Positions 1-9,904 of a stretch of 64,000 nucleotides of DNA are shown piece after piece (within the stretch, counting starts at the first letter, position 1; each line of letters starts with the position of its first letter). This DNA comes from JABDEZ01 sp965276955 (GTDB taxonomy: Bacteria; Bacteroidota; Bacteroidia; Chitinophagales; Chitinophagaceae). Made by a program: the position numbers and the translations under genes. The notes beneath the pieces are model-generated. The model was not told the origin of the DNA. It saw nothing but the letters and a program-made list of their open reading frames with translations, and did no database searches. The stretch spans positions 5,330 to 69,329 of the forward strand of contig CBDIBP010000033.1 in NCBI GenBank assembly GCA_965276955.1, written 5' to 3'.

Positions 1-1716
1 CACTACAACATCTTGTGAAAGGGCGTCTGTTTCCTCATCAGTTATCAAAGCAGTTTGTCCCAAATGTTTTGAAACCAATTCTACCAATACCTGGCTTACA
101 AGGCTGCTTTTACCAGAGCCTGATATGCCAGTGACACTGGTAAATACTCCCAGAGGAAAAGCTACATCCAGATCATTCAGATTGTTACGCTTTATCCCTT
201 CCAGTTTCAACCAGTCTTGCGGCTCCCTTATGGCCCTTTTCTTTCTATCATAGTTATCGAACACGTATCGTTTAGTAATAGATGCTTCAATATCCTTTAA
301 TCCCTCAGGGGGGCCACTGTAAAGTATCTGCCCACCATGCTCACCGGCAACTGGCCCCACGTCTACGATCCAGTCTGCATGTTTAATAACGTCCATTTCA
401 TGCTCTACAACAAACAGCGAATTTCCTGAAGCTTTCAACTTGTCAAGCGCCCGGAGCAAAGCCTCCGTATCCGCAGGATGAAGACCCGCAGAGGGTTCGT
501 CCAGTACATATACCACACCGAAAAGGTTAGAATATACCTGCGTGGCCAAACGCAGACGTTGTAATTCACCGGGTGATAATGTGGGGGTGCTCCGCTCAAG
601 GGTAAGGTAACCCAGCCCAAGATCAAGGGCTACCTGTAAGCGGGCTACCATATCCTGGGCTATACGCTGCGCTACAATTGCTTTTTCGGGATATTTCTCC
701 TTAAGTTTTACAATACCTCGTGCTGCTCCTGTGGCATACGGCCTCAAAAGATCATGTAAGTTTGCTAAGGTAATACGAGACATTTCTGCGATATCATATC
801 CTGCAAATTTTATAGACAATGTATCCTGCCGCAAACGTTTCCCATGACAAAGAGGACATTTACTGCCTAACATGTATTGCGATACCCGCTTCTTCATTAA
901 CTGACTTTGACTGTTCGCAAAAGTCTGAAGCACATATTTCCTTGCCCCTGTAAATGTCCCCATGTAGCTTGGTTCTATTTTCTGCTTCATGGCCTGTCGC
1001 ATTTCCTTTGCCGTGAAACCGGAATATACCGGTACTACTGGTTGTTCTTCAGTAAAAAGTATCCAGTCCCTGTCTTTTTGAGGAAGGTCGCGCCAAGGCG
1101 TATCCACATCATATCCGAGTGTCATCAATATCTCCCTGAGATTTTGGCCTTGCCATGCTGTAGGCCATGCCGCAATTGCACGCTGGCGGATAGTAAGCGA
1201 ATCATCGGGCACCATTGACTGCTCGGTAACTTCATATACCCTCCCCAGACCATGACATTTAGGACATGCACCTTCAGGCGTATTAGGAGAAAAGGATTCC
1301 GCATAAATAATGCCCTGACCTGCAGGATAGTCGCCTGCCCGGGAATATAACATACGCAGCAAGTTCGATAAAGTGGTAACGCTCCCTACTGACGAACGGG
1401 TACTTGCAGCACCACGCTGCTGTTGCAAGGCAATTGCTGGAGGCAAACCTGCTATCTCATCTACCTCTGGTACCGACATTTGGTTGAATAGTCTTCTCGC
1501 ATAAGGAGAAACGGATTCAAGATAACGTCGTTGCGCTTCGGCATAAAGGGTTCCGAATGCAAGTGAGGACTTTCCTGAACCTGAGACCCCAGTAAAGACA
1601 ACCAGCGCATCTCTTGGAATATCCACATCGATGTTTTTCAGATTGTGCTCCCGGGCACCACGAACGCGGACAAAGCCTTCAAAGTGCTGCTTCTTTCCTT
1701 TATTTCCTTTCGCCAT
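1..1716 (-). CDS. UvrA2-type excinuclease-like ABC ATPase (3' end outside window)
   Basis: This is an open reading frame from ATG at 1716 (MAKGNKGKK) to the left edge, 572 codons, with no stop seen. It belongs to the UvrA family of tandem ABC ATPases. The first Walker A is GVSGSGKSSLAFGTLYAE, about residues 43-60. Two CPxCHG zinc-type knuckles follow (GACPKCHGLG and SKCPLCHGKR), then the signature LSPGELQRLRLATQ, the Walker B LDEPSAGLHPAD, and the second Walker A GISGSGKSSL near the edge. The first zinc knuckle follows almost directly after the SRAGDYP segment, so there is no room for the roughly 100-residue UvrB-binding domain of canonical UvrA. Together with LSPGE in place of LSGGE this points to the short UvrA2/DrrC-like class, proteins of about 750-850 residues linked to DNA-damage or drug tolerance, rather than the housekeeping repair UvrA. 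Family assignment is firm; the precise role is inferred. Confidence 0.9.
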   Translation of the reverse strand, partial: MAKGNKGKKQHFEGFVRVRGAREHNLKNIDVDIPRDALVVFTGVSGSGKSSLAFGTLYAEAQRRYLESVSPYARRLFNQMSVPEVDEIAGLPPAIALQQQRGAASTRSSVGSVTTLSNLLRMLYSRAGDYPAGQGIIYAESFSPNTPEGACPKCHGLGRVYEVTEQSMVPDDSLTIRQRAIAAWPTAWQGQNLREILMTLGYDVDTPWRDLPQKDRDWILFTEEQPVVPVYSGFTAKEMRQAMKQKIEPSYMGTFTGARKYVLQTFANSQSQLMKKRVSQYMLGSKCPLCHGKRLRQDTLSIKFAGYDIAEMSRITLANLHDLLRPYATGAARGIVKLKEKYPEKAIVAQRIAQDMVARLQVALDLGLGYLTLERSTPTLSPGELQRLRLATQVYSNLFGVVYVLDEPSAGLHPADTEALLRALDKLKASGNSLFVVEHEMDVIKHADWIVDVGPVAGEHGGQILYSGPPEGLKDIEASITKRYVFDNYDRKKRAIREPQDWLKLEGIKRNNLNDLDVAFPLGVFTSVTGISGSGKSSLVSQVLVELVSKHLGQTALITDEETDALSQDVVV

Positions 1717-1961
1717 AACCCAATTGCCTAAAGATCATGCCTGATCACGTATCGTCCGGCTGCATCTGCTTTAGTGAACTCACTCTACCTAATTATCATT
1801 AAAAAATGGAACGTTGATCATTGCAGATAGAAGTTCGGGCTTTTTGATGATATAACGTGACATCTCTTACCTATAAACTTTCATTTCGAAAGGGTTAAGG
1901 TTATCTTCTGTTGGAATAGTTTTAATATAACTTTCATAGGATCAATAAATATTAGTGCTAT

Positions 1962-3541
1962 ATGGGCAACGGAAAAAGTGCTGAATTGATAAACAGCGAC
2001 ACGATAAAAGTAAAGCGGGATGGTACTATGACAAGTCCATGGCAAGGTTTGTTCCCTAAGGATACGGTCAACGACCATTTAGCCAGCAATAACCAAAAAT
2101 ATGATGCTGTTGTTATTGGCGGTGGGATAACTGGTATGACCACCGCGTATCTGCTTCAAAAAGCTGGCAAGCAGTGTGTTTTGATAGAGGCGCATAACGT
2201 GGGCTTTGGCACAACCGGGGGAACAAGCGCTCATATAAATACGTTTGCTGATACCACTTATAAAGAAGCGGAAAGCGCTTTTGGCAAAAGGGAGCCAAGT
2301 TGTTCGCAGAAGCCATTAATGAAGGTTTTTCAGTAATAAGTAGCAACATAAAGGAGCATAATATAAAGTGCGACTATGAGGAGAAACAAGGATTCTTGTA
2401 TGCAGAAGATGAGGACCAGGAAAAGCAGTTAAAAGATGTGTATGAAGGGTGCGTGAATAACGGCGTAGAGGTTGCTTACACAGAAAGTGTTCCAACGCCG
2501 GTAGCATTCCAGAAGGCATTGGTGTTTAATGGACAAGCGCAATTTCACCCTATAAAATACCTTAAAGCTCTTCAAAGTGCATATCAGAAAGCAGGGGGAA
2601 TAATACTGGAGAATACCAGGGTCATTTCCGTGGAAAGTAAGGACGAGATTCACGAGGTAAATACAGGAAGTGAAACAATAAGATCGAAGAATGTTATTTA
2701 TGCCACTCACATTCCTTTGGGACTCAATATATTCAGCATGCGCTGCGCTCCTTATAGGAGTTATGTGATAGGGGTGACACTCGCAGATGGAGCCTATCCC
2801 GATGCATTGATATATGACATGCAGGAACCTTATCATTATTTTCGCACACACACCATTAGCGGAAAAAAATACTTGATAGCTGGTGGTAATGACCATAAAA
2901 CAGGACATGATGACCCCGATAAAGCATTTAATGACCTGGAAAGCTATTTGCGGAAACATTACAAAGTAAGCACAGTTAAATATAAATGGTCATCGCAATA
3001 CTACGTACCTGTTGATGGCTTGCCCTACATTGGGCAAATGCCAGGCAGGGAACCGGGCATATTCTGTGCCACTGGCTTTAATGGTAACGGTATGATGCTG
3101 GGCTCTGTGGCAGCCACCATTTTAGCCGACCTTGTATCGGGGAAAAAGAACAAATACGAAGACCTGTTCGCTCCTGCGAGAATAAAGCCAATTGCTGGTT
3201 TTAAAGAATTCATCAGCGAAAATGCAGATGTGGCTTATCAGTTCGTGGCATCAAGAATGCCGGCACATGAGGTAGACTTTCTAAAGCGTATAAAAAAAGA
3301 TACCGGGAATATAGTAGAATACAACGGAAAGAAAATGGCCGTTTATCGGGATAAACAAGGCAACATACATGCATTAGACCCTGTATGCACACACGCCAGT
3401 TGTATTGTAAAATGGAATGCGGATGAGAAAAGCTGGGATTGCCCCTGTCATGGCGCCCGGTATGACATAAATGGCGAGGTTCTCAATGGTCCCGCCGATA
3501 TAAACCTTAAGAAAATAACATTTGATACAGACGAGAAATAA
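1962..3541 (+). pseudogene. FAD-dependent oxidoreductase with C-terminal Rieske [2Fe-2S] domain, single-base frameshift
   Basis: Two overlapping frames encode one protein. The first (1962-2336) carries the FAD-binding Rossmann motif VVIGGGITGMTTAYLL. The second (read from about 2292, first ATG 2300, to 3541) carries the rest of a DAO-type oxidoreductase and a C-terminal Rieske domain with ligands C-T-H and C-P-C-H, 19 residues apart. The frames join inside C-AAAA-GGG at about 2286-2292: after ...SAFGK the first frame goes to REPS, while -1 gives GAKLFAEA, as expected for the family. One missing base explains it. The joined protein of about 525 residues resembles the YhfW family, whose substrate is unknown. 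The run is only four A, not a classic A AAA AAG slippery site, so a real mutation or a sequencing error is likelier than programmed frameshifting. The start could also be the internal ATG at 2028. Confidence 0.8.
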
Positions 3542-3713
3542 AGTAAAGACACAATTATATTCATCATTACCCTTACATGGGCAAGTTCTACACTATTGGC
3601 ATAATTTGTTTTCATAACTATCAATACAATATCATGTAGAATTCGGCAAATTAAGGCAACAAATACAGATAATATTTTCAATATTAAAATAGCCCCAAAG
3701 GCGCTCTCCACCA

Positions 3714-6431
3714 ATGGCATTAGAAAAATACAAACAGAAACGCGACGCGAAGATCACCCCGGAGCCTTTTGGGGGCAAAAGCAAGGACAAGGGACATTTA
3801 ATGTTCGTTATCCAAAAACATGATGCTTCGCATTTGCATTACGATTTTCGTTTGGAGATGGATGGTGTGCTGAAAAGCTGGGCAATTCCTAAAGGCCCGT
3901 CTACCGACCCAAAGGTCAAACGGCTGGCAATGATGGTGGAAGACCACCCTTTCGACTACCGGCATTTTGAAGGGATCATCCCGAAAGGGGAGTATGGTGG
4001 TGGTACTGTTATAGTTTGGGATGAAGGAACATATGAGCCAATTGAGGCCATCAAAGGCAAGAAAGCCCAGGAAAAACATTTGCTGCAACAACTGGAAAAT
4101 GGCTCTGTAAAGATAAAGTTGCATGGCAAAAAACTGCATGGCGAATTTGCCCTGGTCAAAACCCACGGGATGGGAGAGAACGGTTGGCTATTGATAAAGC
4201 ATAATGATGAATATGCAAGCTCGAAAGACATAACACTTAATGAAAAGTCAGTACTGTCGGGCAAAACCATAGCTACAATAGCGAAGACCAGCACTAAGGT
4301 TTGGCAGCATGGACAAGAAGAACAAATAAAACCCGTGAAGAAAACCCGAAAGACAGCTACTTCTGTTGCCGAAATAGCTTACGAGAAAGATGCGGACGTA
4401 AACAGCGATGATATAGATGTGGCCTCCATTCTAAAAGGCGCGCCAAAGGCAAAAATGCCTGCTAACATCAAACCTATGAAGGCAACGCTGGTCGATGCGC
4501 CCTTTGATGACCCTGAATGGGTGTATGAAATTAAATGGGATGGGTACCGGGCCATTGCTAAAATAGGTAAAGGGACGGCAGAACTTATTTCGCGTAATGA
4601 TCTGCTGTTCGACCAGTTCTACCCTATCAACAAATTGTTGGCCGCATGGAATATCAATGCCGTCATCGATGGCGAGATAATGGTGCTTGACGATAAAGGC
4701 GTTTCCGACTTCGGCGCGTTGCAGAACTGGCGCAGCGAGGCCGATGGCAACCTGGTCTTTTATGTCTTTGATATCCTTTGGCTGGAGGGCAAAAACCTGA
4801 TGGGTCTGCCATTGATAGAACGGCAAGCTATTTTAAAGGAGATACTGCCTACCACCGATGACCGCATAAGGCAAAGCCCGGCTATAAAGACAACCGGCAT
4901 CGACTTTTTTAAAGCGGCCGAGAAAATGGACCTGGAGGGGGTCATTGCGAAAAAGAACAGCAGTGTGTACACTTCTGACCTGCGGTCAAAGGAATGGCTC
5001 AAGATAAAAGTGCAACACAGGCAAGAAGTGGTTATAGCAGGGTTTACCAAGAATGAAGGCACTGCTAAGTCGTTCAGCGCTTTGGTGCTGGGCGTGTATA
5101 ATAAAGGCAAGCTACAATATGTAGGCAAAGTAGGTACTGGTTTTTCTGATAAGTTGCAGAAAGAAATGATGGCCCAGTTCAAGCCGCTTATCACCAGCAA
5201 AAGCCCCTTTGATGTGGAACCAGACGTAGATAAGCCATCGCGCTTTAGGCCACAACGGATGGGCGCCAAACCCACATGGCTTAAGCCCCACCTGGTATGC
5301 GAGGTAGCATTTGCCGAAGTGACGACTGATGGCCTCTTCAGGCAGGCATCATTTAAAGGAATGAGGAGTGATAAAAAAGCAAAAGACGTGATATTAGAAA
5401 CACCTGAAGATACTAAAGAGACCGTGGAAGAAGTGGATAGCCAAGCGCCTGACCCAAAACTGAATGCTATCAAACCATTTAAAAGTAAAACTACCGGAAC
5501 ATTACTCAACCCTAAAGATGAAACACAGGTACGCAAAATATGCGGGCATGAACTCACCTTCACGCATCTTAGCAAAGTCTATTGGCCAGAGGACAATGTA
5601 ACGAAACGGGATATGTTCAATTACTATCATCAGGTAGCGGAATACATACTGCCCTATCTAAAAGACCGCCCTATGTCGCTTAACCGCTTTCCCGGTGGTA
5701 TTCATGCGCCCAGCTTCTACCAGAAGGACATAAAGGGAAAGGCTCCGGAATGGATCACTAAAACCTTCCCCTACACTACCAGCGATGGAGAAGAAAAAGA
5801 ATACCTGGTAGGTTCTGATGAATCTTATCTGCTTTGGATGGCCTCATTAGGTTGCATTGAAATGAACCCATGGTTCAGTCGCATTCAGTTACCTGATAAT
5901 CCGGACTACTGTGTAATAGATCTTGACCCGGACAAGAACACTTTCAACCAGGTGATAGAAGCTGCATTAGCCGTTAAAAAAGTACTGGATGCTATAGATG
6001 TACCTTCTTACTGCAAAACATCAGGCTCTACGGGAATGCATATTTACATACCGTTGAAGGCAAAATACACTTATGATCAATCCCAATTATTTGCGCGAAC
6101 CATCGTAAACATCGTTCATCAGCAAATACCTGAATATACCAGCCTTGAGCGAATGGTAGCAAAAAGAAAAGGCAAAATGTATCTCGATTTTCTACAGAAC
6201 CGGCCAGGCGCAACTATTGCAGGCCCGTATTCTCTACGGCCAAAGCCGGGCGCCACAGTTTCTATGCCTCTGCATTGGGATGAAGTGAAACCCGGGCTTA
6301 CCATGAAGGATTTTACCATTTCCAACTCTGTTGAACGGCTAAAAACAGAAGGTGACCTCTTCAAAGGAGTCCTTGGTAAAGGCATCGATCTGGATAAGAC
6401 CATTGTTAAAGCTCAAAGTATATTCTCATAA
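3714..6431 (+). CDS. ligD: ATP-dependent DNA ligase D (phosphoesterase-ligase-polymerase)
   Basis: A 905-residue three-domain LigD for non-homologous end joining. The N-terminal 3'-phosphoesterase (about residues 25-160) shows KHDASHLHYDFRLE, with H36, H42 and D44 matching the metal-binding residues of the family. The ATP-dependent ligase domain (about 255-560) has the adenylation motif EIKWDG with K274 as nucleotide acceptor. The C-terminal primase/polymerase domain (about 620-900) carries the catalytic DLD at residues 736-738 (VIDLDPDKN). Linkers at about 200-240 and 570-620 are charged and low in complexity. The domain order PE-LIG-POL is the one common in Bacteroidota. Its usual partner Ku is not in the window. 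DUF1810 follows after 10 bases, so the two are probably cotranscribed. Confidence 0.97.
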   Translation: MALEKYKQKRDAKITPEPFGGKSKDKGHLMFVIQKHDASHLHYDFRLEMDGVLKSWAIPKGPSTDPKVKRLAMMVEDHPFDYRHFEGIIPKGEYGGGTVIVWDEGTYEPIEAIKGKKAQEKHLLQQLENGSVKIKLHGKKLHGEFALVKTHGMGENGWLLIKHNDEYASSKDITLNEKSVLSGKTIATIAKTSTKVWQHGQEEQIKPVKKTRKTATSVAEIAYEKDADVNSDDIDVASILKGAPKAKMPANIKPMKATLVDAPFDDPEWVYEIKWDGYRAIAKIGKGTAELISRNDLLFDQFYPINKLLAAWNINAVIDGEIMVLDDKGVSDFGALQNWRSEADGNLVFYVFDILWLEGKNLMGLPLIERQAILKEILPTTDDRIRQSPAIKTTGIDFFKAAEKMDLEGVIAKKNSSVYTSDLRSKEWLKIKVQHRQEVVIAGFTKNEGTAKSFSALVLGVYNKGKLQYVGKVGTGFSDKLQKEMMAQFKPLITSKSPFDVEPDVDKPSRFRPQRMGAKPTWLKPHLVCEVAFAEVTTDGLFRQASFKGMRSDKKAKDVILETPEDTKETVEEVDSQAPDPKLNAIKPFKSKTTGTLLNPKDETQVRKICGHELTFTHLSKVYWPEDNVTKRDMFNYYHQVAEYILPYLKDRPMSLNRFPGGIHAPSFYQKDIKGKAPEWITKTFPYTTSDGEEKEYLVGSDESYLLWMASLGCIEMNPWFSRIQLPDNPDYCVIDLDPDKNTFNQVIEAALAVKKVLDAIDVPSYCKTSGSTGMHIYIPLKAKYTYDQSQLFARTIVNIVHQQIPEYTSLERMVAKRKGKMYLDFLQNRPGATIAGPYSLRPKPGATVSMPLHWDEVKPGLTMKDFTISNSVERLKTEGDLFKGVLGKGIDLDKTIVKAQSIFS

Positions 6432-6441
6432 CGCTATATCA

Positions 6442-6867
6442 ATGTCAGATGAAAATTTAAAACGATTCCTTGACGCGCAACAACAGGACTACGCAACCGC
6501 ATTAGCCGAGATAAAAATGGGCAAAAAGCGTACTCACTGGATGTGGTATATCTTCCCTCAAATAGCAGGCTTGGGGCATAGTGAAACAACAAAATACTAC
6601 AGCATAAAAAACAAGGCCGAAGCTGAACAATATTTAGCTCATCCTATCCTGGGGAGTAGGTTAATAGAGCTCTGCAAAGTATTGCTTTCCATTGATGCGA
6701 CCAACGCTACTCAAGTATTTGATACGCCTGACGATCTAAAACTCAGATCGTCAATGACCTTGTTCGCCTCGGTCAAGAATGCTAACCCAATATTCCAGTC
6801 AGTGTTAGACAAGTTTTTTGATGGACAAAATGATATGAACACATTGCGACTAATAGCTAATGAATGA
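6442..6867 (+). CDS. DUF1810 family protein
   Basis: A 141-residue soluble protein starting at ATG 6442 (MSDENLKRFL), 10 bases after ligD. A longer reading from 6352 lies inside ligD and is rejected. It shows the DUF1810 pattern: a start of the type L.RFL.AQ...Y..AL.E...G.K..HWMWYIFPQ, then GLG.S..., YY.I....EA..YL.HP.LG.RL.E, and a C-terminal stretch FASV....P.F...LDKFF.G..D..TL. Length matches the family (about 140 residues). The biochemical function of DUF1810 is not established to my knowledge. Its position directly behind ligD suggests cotranscription but does not prove a repair role. Confidence 0.9.
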   Translation: MSDENLKRFLDAQQQDYATALAEIKMGKKRTHWMWYIFPQIAGLGHSETTKYYSIKNKAEAEQYLAHPILGSRLIELCKVLLSIDATNATQVFDTPDDLKLRSSMTLFASVKNANPIFQSVLDKFFDGQNDMNTLRLIANE

Positions 6868-6941
6868 TGAAGCCTGTGGTACACCAAATTGATCAATATT
6901 ATTATCAAATTCGTTGTTTGGTCCCAGTAAACCTAAACATG

Positions 6942-8636
6942 TTAAGCGATAGGCAATGAGAATGTAAAAGTGCTGCCTTGTTTAAATACACTATTCACTT
7001 CGATATGTCCGCCCTGTGCCTCTATGAATTCTTTTGAGATCGCCAGCCCCAAACCTGTACCATTATTTTGCAAATTGTTTTGCACCTTAAAGTAACGGTC
7101 AAATATTTTTGGTAAATATTGTTCCTCTATACCGATACCTGTATCCTGCACAGAAAATAATATTTGCCTCTCCTGAGCCACTATATTTACGATGACTTTG
7201 CTATGCTCTGCAGCGTATTTGATCGCATTGGTCAGCAGGTTTATCATTACCCACGATGTTTTATCAGGATCGGCAAGTACATTGGGTAAGCTTTGTGTAC
7301 CGGCCAATTCAATATAAATATCTTTCTGGTCTGCTTGTACTTGTACTGCTTGTATTGAATTTGCCACTATTGTCCGGGGGTCTATACTTTGTATTTTCAG
7401 TTGGATGTTTCCCGTTTCTATCTGGGTCATATTCAGCAGTTCAGCTGTTAGTCGCAGCAATCGTTCTGTATCCTCCTCTATATTTTTCACAAGATCCTGT
7501 TGCTCCGTGTTCAGTTTTCCCACACGGTCATCACTCATCAGTTGAGTACTCATTTTAATGGCTGATATAGGAGTTTTAAGCTCGTGCGAAATAGTTGCCA
7601 GCATATTGGTCTTAGAAAGATCGAGTTCTTTGAAGGTCGTAATATCTTTCAGGGTAAACACTTCTCCTATGCTTTTATTATCGCTGTACACTACCCGGCT
7701 ATCTACGAAAAAGTAATGTTCCTTTTTCGCCGTTATTATCGTTAATGGCTGCTTTGCACTTTTCTTAAGTATAGTACGTAAAAGGTCGTTATGTGCAGCC
7801 ACTTCAGCAGAGGGCTTGCCAACCACCGCTTCCTCTTTCAAATTGAGCAAACTCTCTGCCTTATGGTTTATGAACAGTATTTTATTGTATGAGTCCAAAC
7901 CTATCACAGCATCATCCATTTGATTGATAATGGTTTCCACACGTTTTTTCTCGAACATGAGCTTCGATATATTGCTGTGTTCATACTCATAGAGTTTGGC
8001 AGCCATTATATTAAATGCCTGTGCCATTTCACCAAACTCATCGTTAGAATCAAGGTGTATACGCTTATCATATTTCTTATCGGCTACGTCCTTTATCCCC
8101 TCCGTCAACAACCGTATAGGACCAGCTATGTAACCTGGAAAGTTTATCAAAAGAGGAAAACTGATAAGTATGATAATGGTAGCAAGTATTGTAAGCCAGT
8201 ACCGCGCATCGCCCGCGGTATTTAGTGCATTAGTATTCTTCCGCTCAAGAGCCGCCTGGTTAAGTCTGTAAATATTATAGATCTCTTTGTTGATCTGATA
8301 GTACAATATCTCTGAATGATCACCTGCCTTCAGCTGCTCAAAATAATTGTGCAATCTGCCTGTTGCCCCCCCTTCGCCAACTTCCGTAATATTATGTTCT
8401 TGTGCCACAAGGTTCTTTTCAAATGTATATATAGCACCCGTATCTTTTTTTATGTCGTTCAGGGCATTGCTCATCTCGCTGCAGTACCTGATGGTATTAT
8501 AGTTTGCAGTAAGCAGGTTCTCTGTTTTGGAAGAGAGTGTATTTATAAAATAGATGGCTATGATACTAATAGTAAGCAGTAGTATGAATAACATACTAAT
8601 GCCCCCGGTGATCTTTGATTTTATAGTAAATATCAT
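6942..8636 (-). CDS. Membrane sensor histidine kinase (HAMP-PAS-HisKA-HATPase), partner of split KdpD
   Basis: A 564-residue histidine kinase. TM1 lies at about residues 11-32 and TM2 at about 146-168, enclosing an extracytoplasmic helical loop. A HAMP linker (about 170-222), a PAS domain (about 235-335) and a HisKA domain follow, with H-box ATISHELKTPISAIK and phospho-acceptor H351. The HATPase_c domain carries an N-box (WVMINLLTNAIKYA), G1 (VQDTGIGI), an F-box and G2 (GTGLGLAISKEF). It starts 24 bases after the KdpD N-terminal gene on the same strand. It therefore probably supplies the kinase half that in E. coli is fused to the C-terminus of KdpD. No response regulator gene adjoins it; the next gene, DUF1810, is convergent. 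Confidence 0.93.
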   Translation of the reverse strand: MIFTIKSKITGGISMLFILLLTISIIAIYFINTLSSKTENLLTANYNTIRYCSEMSNALNDIKKDTGAIYTFEKNLVAQEHNITEVGEGGATGRLHNYFEQLKAGDHSEILYYQINKEIYNIYRLNQAALERKNTNALNTAGDARYWLTILATIIILISFPLLINFPGYIAGPIRLLTEGIKDVADKKYDKRIHLDSNDEFGEMAQAFNIMAAKLYEYEHSNISKLMFEKKRVETIINQMDDAVIGLDSYNKILFINHKAESLLNLKEEAVVGKPSAEVAAHNDLLRTILKKSAKQPLTIITAKKEHYFFVDSRVVYSDNKSIGEVFTLKDITTFKELDLSKTNMLATISHELKTPISAIKMSTQLMSDDRVGKLNTEQQDLVKNIEEDTERLLRLTAELLNMTQIETGNIQLKIQSIDPRTIVANSIQAVQVQADQKDIYIELAGTQSLPNVLADPDKTSWVMINLLTNAIKYAAEHSKVIVNIVAQERQILFSVQDTGIGIEEQYLPKIFDRYFKVQNNLQNNGTGLGLAISKEFIEAQGGHIEVNSVFKQGSTFTFSLPIA

Positions 8637-8660
8637 AGCGGGTTTGTTAGTTATATGAGC

Positions 8661-9827
8661 TTATGACATAATGATGAGATCAGTATCGTTGCTTTTTAAC
8701 TTTTTTAAGATCTGGCTAAAAATATTTGTAGCAAATATTATCTGCAATAGGCTTAGCTTGGGTTTACAGATACATACAATAGTTATATTTTTTTCATCTA
8801 CAACCTTAACTATGGTGGTTGCTATATGCTCACTTTTTTCTCTTAGCACTTCTGCACCAAGCTCGGTAGCAAGCTTAAAGTTATTAATTAAATGCCGTTG
8901 TCTGTCCAGTGCAATTTTATCTGGACCTTCTTTAGGAGTTTCTACGTACAAGACCCACCACTGGGCGTTATAATAGCTTGCCAGTCTTGCAGCCTTCCTG
9001 ATCACCCTTTTTGCAGCTGCATCGTTACTGCTGATACACGCGAGTATCTTCTCATGCCTGAATGACACGTTCCGAGGTATCTCCGCCTCTACTTTTCGCT
9101 CTATTTGCCCGGCCACTTCTTTTAGCGCCAGCTCGCGCAATTGTAATATACTTTCGGCTTTAAAGAAATTCTTTAATGCTGATTCTACTTTATCTGATGT
9201 ATATATCTTTCCCTCTCTTAGTCTGGCTATCAACTCCTCAGCCGTCAGGTCTATGTTCACCACTTCATCTGCCTGTTTCAAAACCTTGTCCGGTATTCGC
9301 TCGGCCACATTTATGCCTGTTATTTCTTTTACAAAAGTGGTCAGGCTTTCTATATGCTGTATGTTCACTGCACTTATCACACTTATACCGGCATCCAGTA
9401 TATCCATTACATCCTGCCATCTCTTTTCATTCTTGCCTCCGGGTATATTAGTATGGGCCAGTTCGTCCACTATCACCAATACAGGATGCAGGTTTATGAT
9501 CTCCTGCACATCCATTTCTTCCACTTCCTTGCCCATGTAAAAGGCCTTTTTGCGTGGTATTGTGGGCAGGTCCATTGTTAATGCCGCTGTCTCGGCCCTG
9601 TTATGGGTCTCTACAAACCCTATTCTTACATCTACATTATTGCGTCGCAAGATATGTGCTTCCTGCAGCATCCGGTAAGTTTTACCTACACCGGCGCTCA
9701 TACCTATATAGATCTTGAACTTACCTCGTTTAGATCTTTTTATAAGCTCCAGAAAATGTTCTGCTTTGTTATCCTGCATCAAGCTAATAATGTTAAAAGG
9801 ATGTAGGTCTTTTTGCATTTCTTCCAT
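8661..9827 (-). CDS. kdpD: KdpD N-terminal sensor (KdpD domain + USP-like domain), kinase domain absent
   Basis: A 388-residue cytoplasmic protein equal to the first part of KdpD. The KdpD domain (about residues 32-240) starts with the Walker-type loop GMSAGVGKT at 42-50, followed by GFVETHNRAETAAL and the Walker B-like VLVIVDELAHTNIPG. The universal-stress-protein-like domain (about 255-388) contains ILACISSNDAAAKRVIRKA. There are no transmembrane segments and no histidine kinase core; the kinase is encoded by the next gene downstream (6942-8636). In other bacteria this part senses K+ limitation and in some binds c-di-AMP. A strong hairpin (9864-9897) separates it from the upstream porin gene, so it may be expressed apart from the transporter genes. 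Confidence 0.93.
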   Translation of the reverse strand: MEEMQKDLHPFNIISLMQDNKAEHFLELIKRSKRGKFKIYIGMSAGVGKTYRMLQEAHILRRNNVDVRIGFVETHNRAETAALTMDLPTIPRKKAFYMGKEVEEMDVQEIINLHPVLVIVDELAHTNIPGGKNEKRWQDVMDILDAGISVISAVNIQHIESLTTFVKEITGINVAERIPDKVLKQADEVVNIDLTAEELIARLREGKIYTSDKVESALKNFFKAESILQLRELALKEVAGQIERKVEAEIPRNVSFRHEKILACISSNDAAAKRVIRKAARLASYYNAQWWVLYVETPKEGPDKIALDRQRHLINNFKLATELGAEVLREKSEHIATTIVKVVDEKNITIVCICKPKLSLLQIIFATNIFSQILKKLKSNDTDLIIMS

Positions 9828-9863
9828 CCACTACCGTGTTATCAATAAGCAATAAAACAGCTG

Positions 9864-9897
9864 TGTGTAAGGTAAAGTATCTGCTTTACCTTACACA
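9864..9897 (-). terminator. Hairpin terminator between porin and kdpD
   Basis: A perfect 14-bp inverted repeat, TGTGTAAGGTAAAG and CTTTACCTTACACA, with a 6-base loop. On the minus strand it is followed by CAGCTGTTTTATT. It lies 7 bases past the end of the porin gene and about 36 bases before the kdpD start. It may end or attenuate kdp operon transcription so that the sensor genes are made at another level. Confidence 0.7.
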
Positions 9898-9904
9898 GTT
9901 CGTC

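Noticed and set aside
2286..2292. Programmed -1 frameshift in the FAD/Rieske gene
   Set aside because: C-AAAA-GGG lacks the X XXY YYZ heptamer and no enzyme of this family is known to need a frameshift; a lost base is simpler.
4760..5575. 271-codon frame on the minus strand opposite ligD
   Set aside because: It lies inside a certain gene (ligD) and has low-complexity, non-family sequence: a shadow frame.
6352..6441. Extension of the DUF1810 gene upstream into ligD
   Set aside because: The first 30 codons lie inside ligD and lack family similarity; ATG 6442 starts the conserved part.
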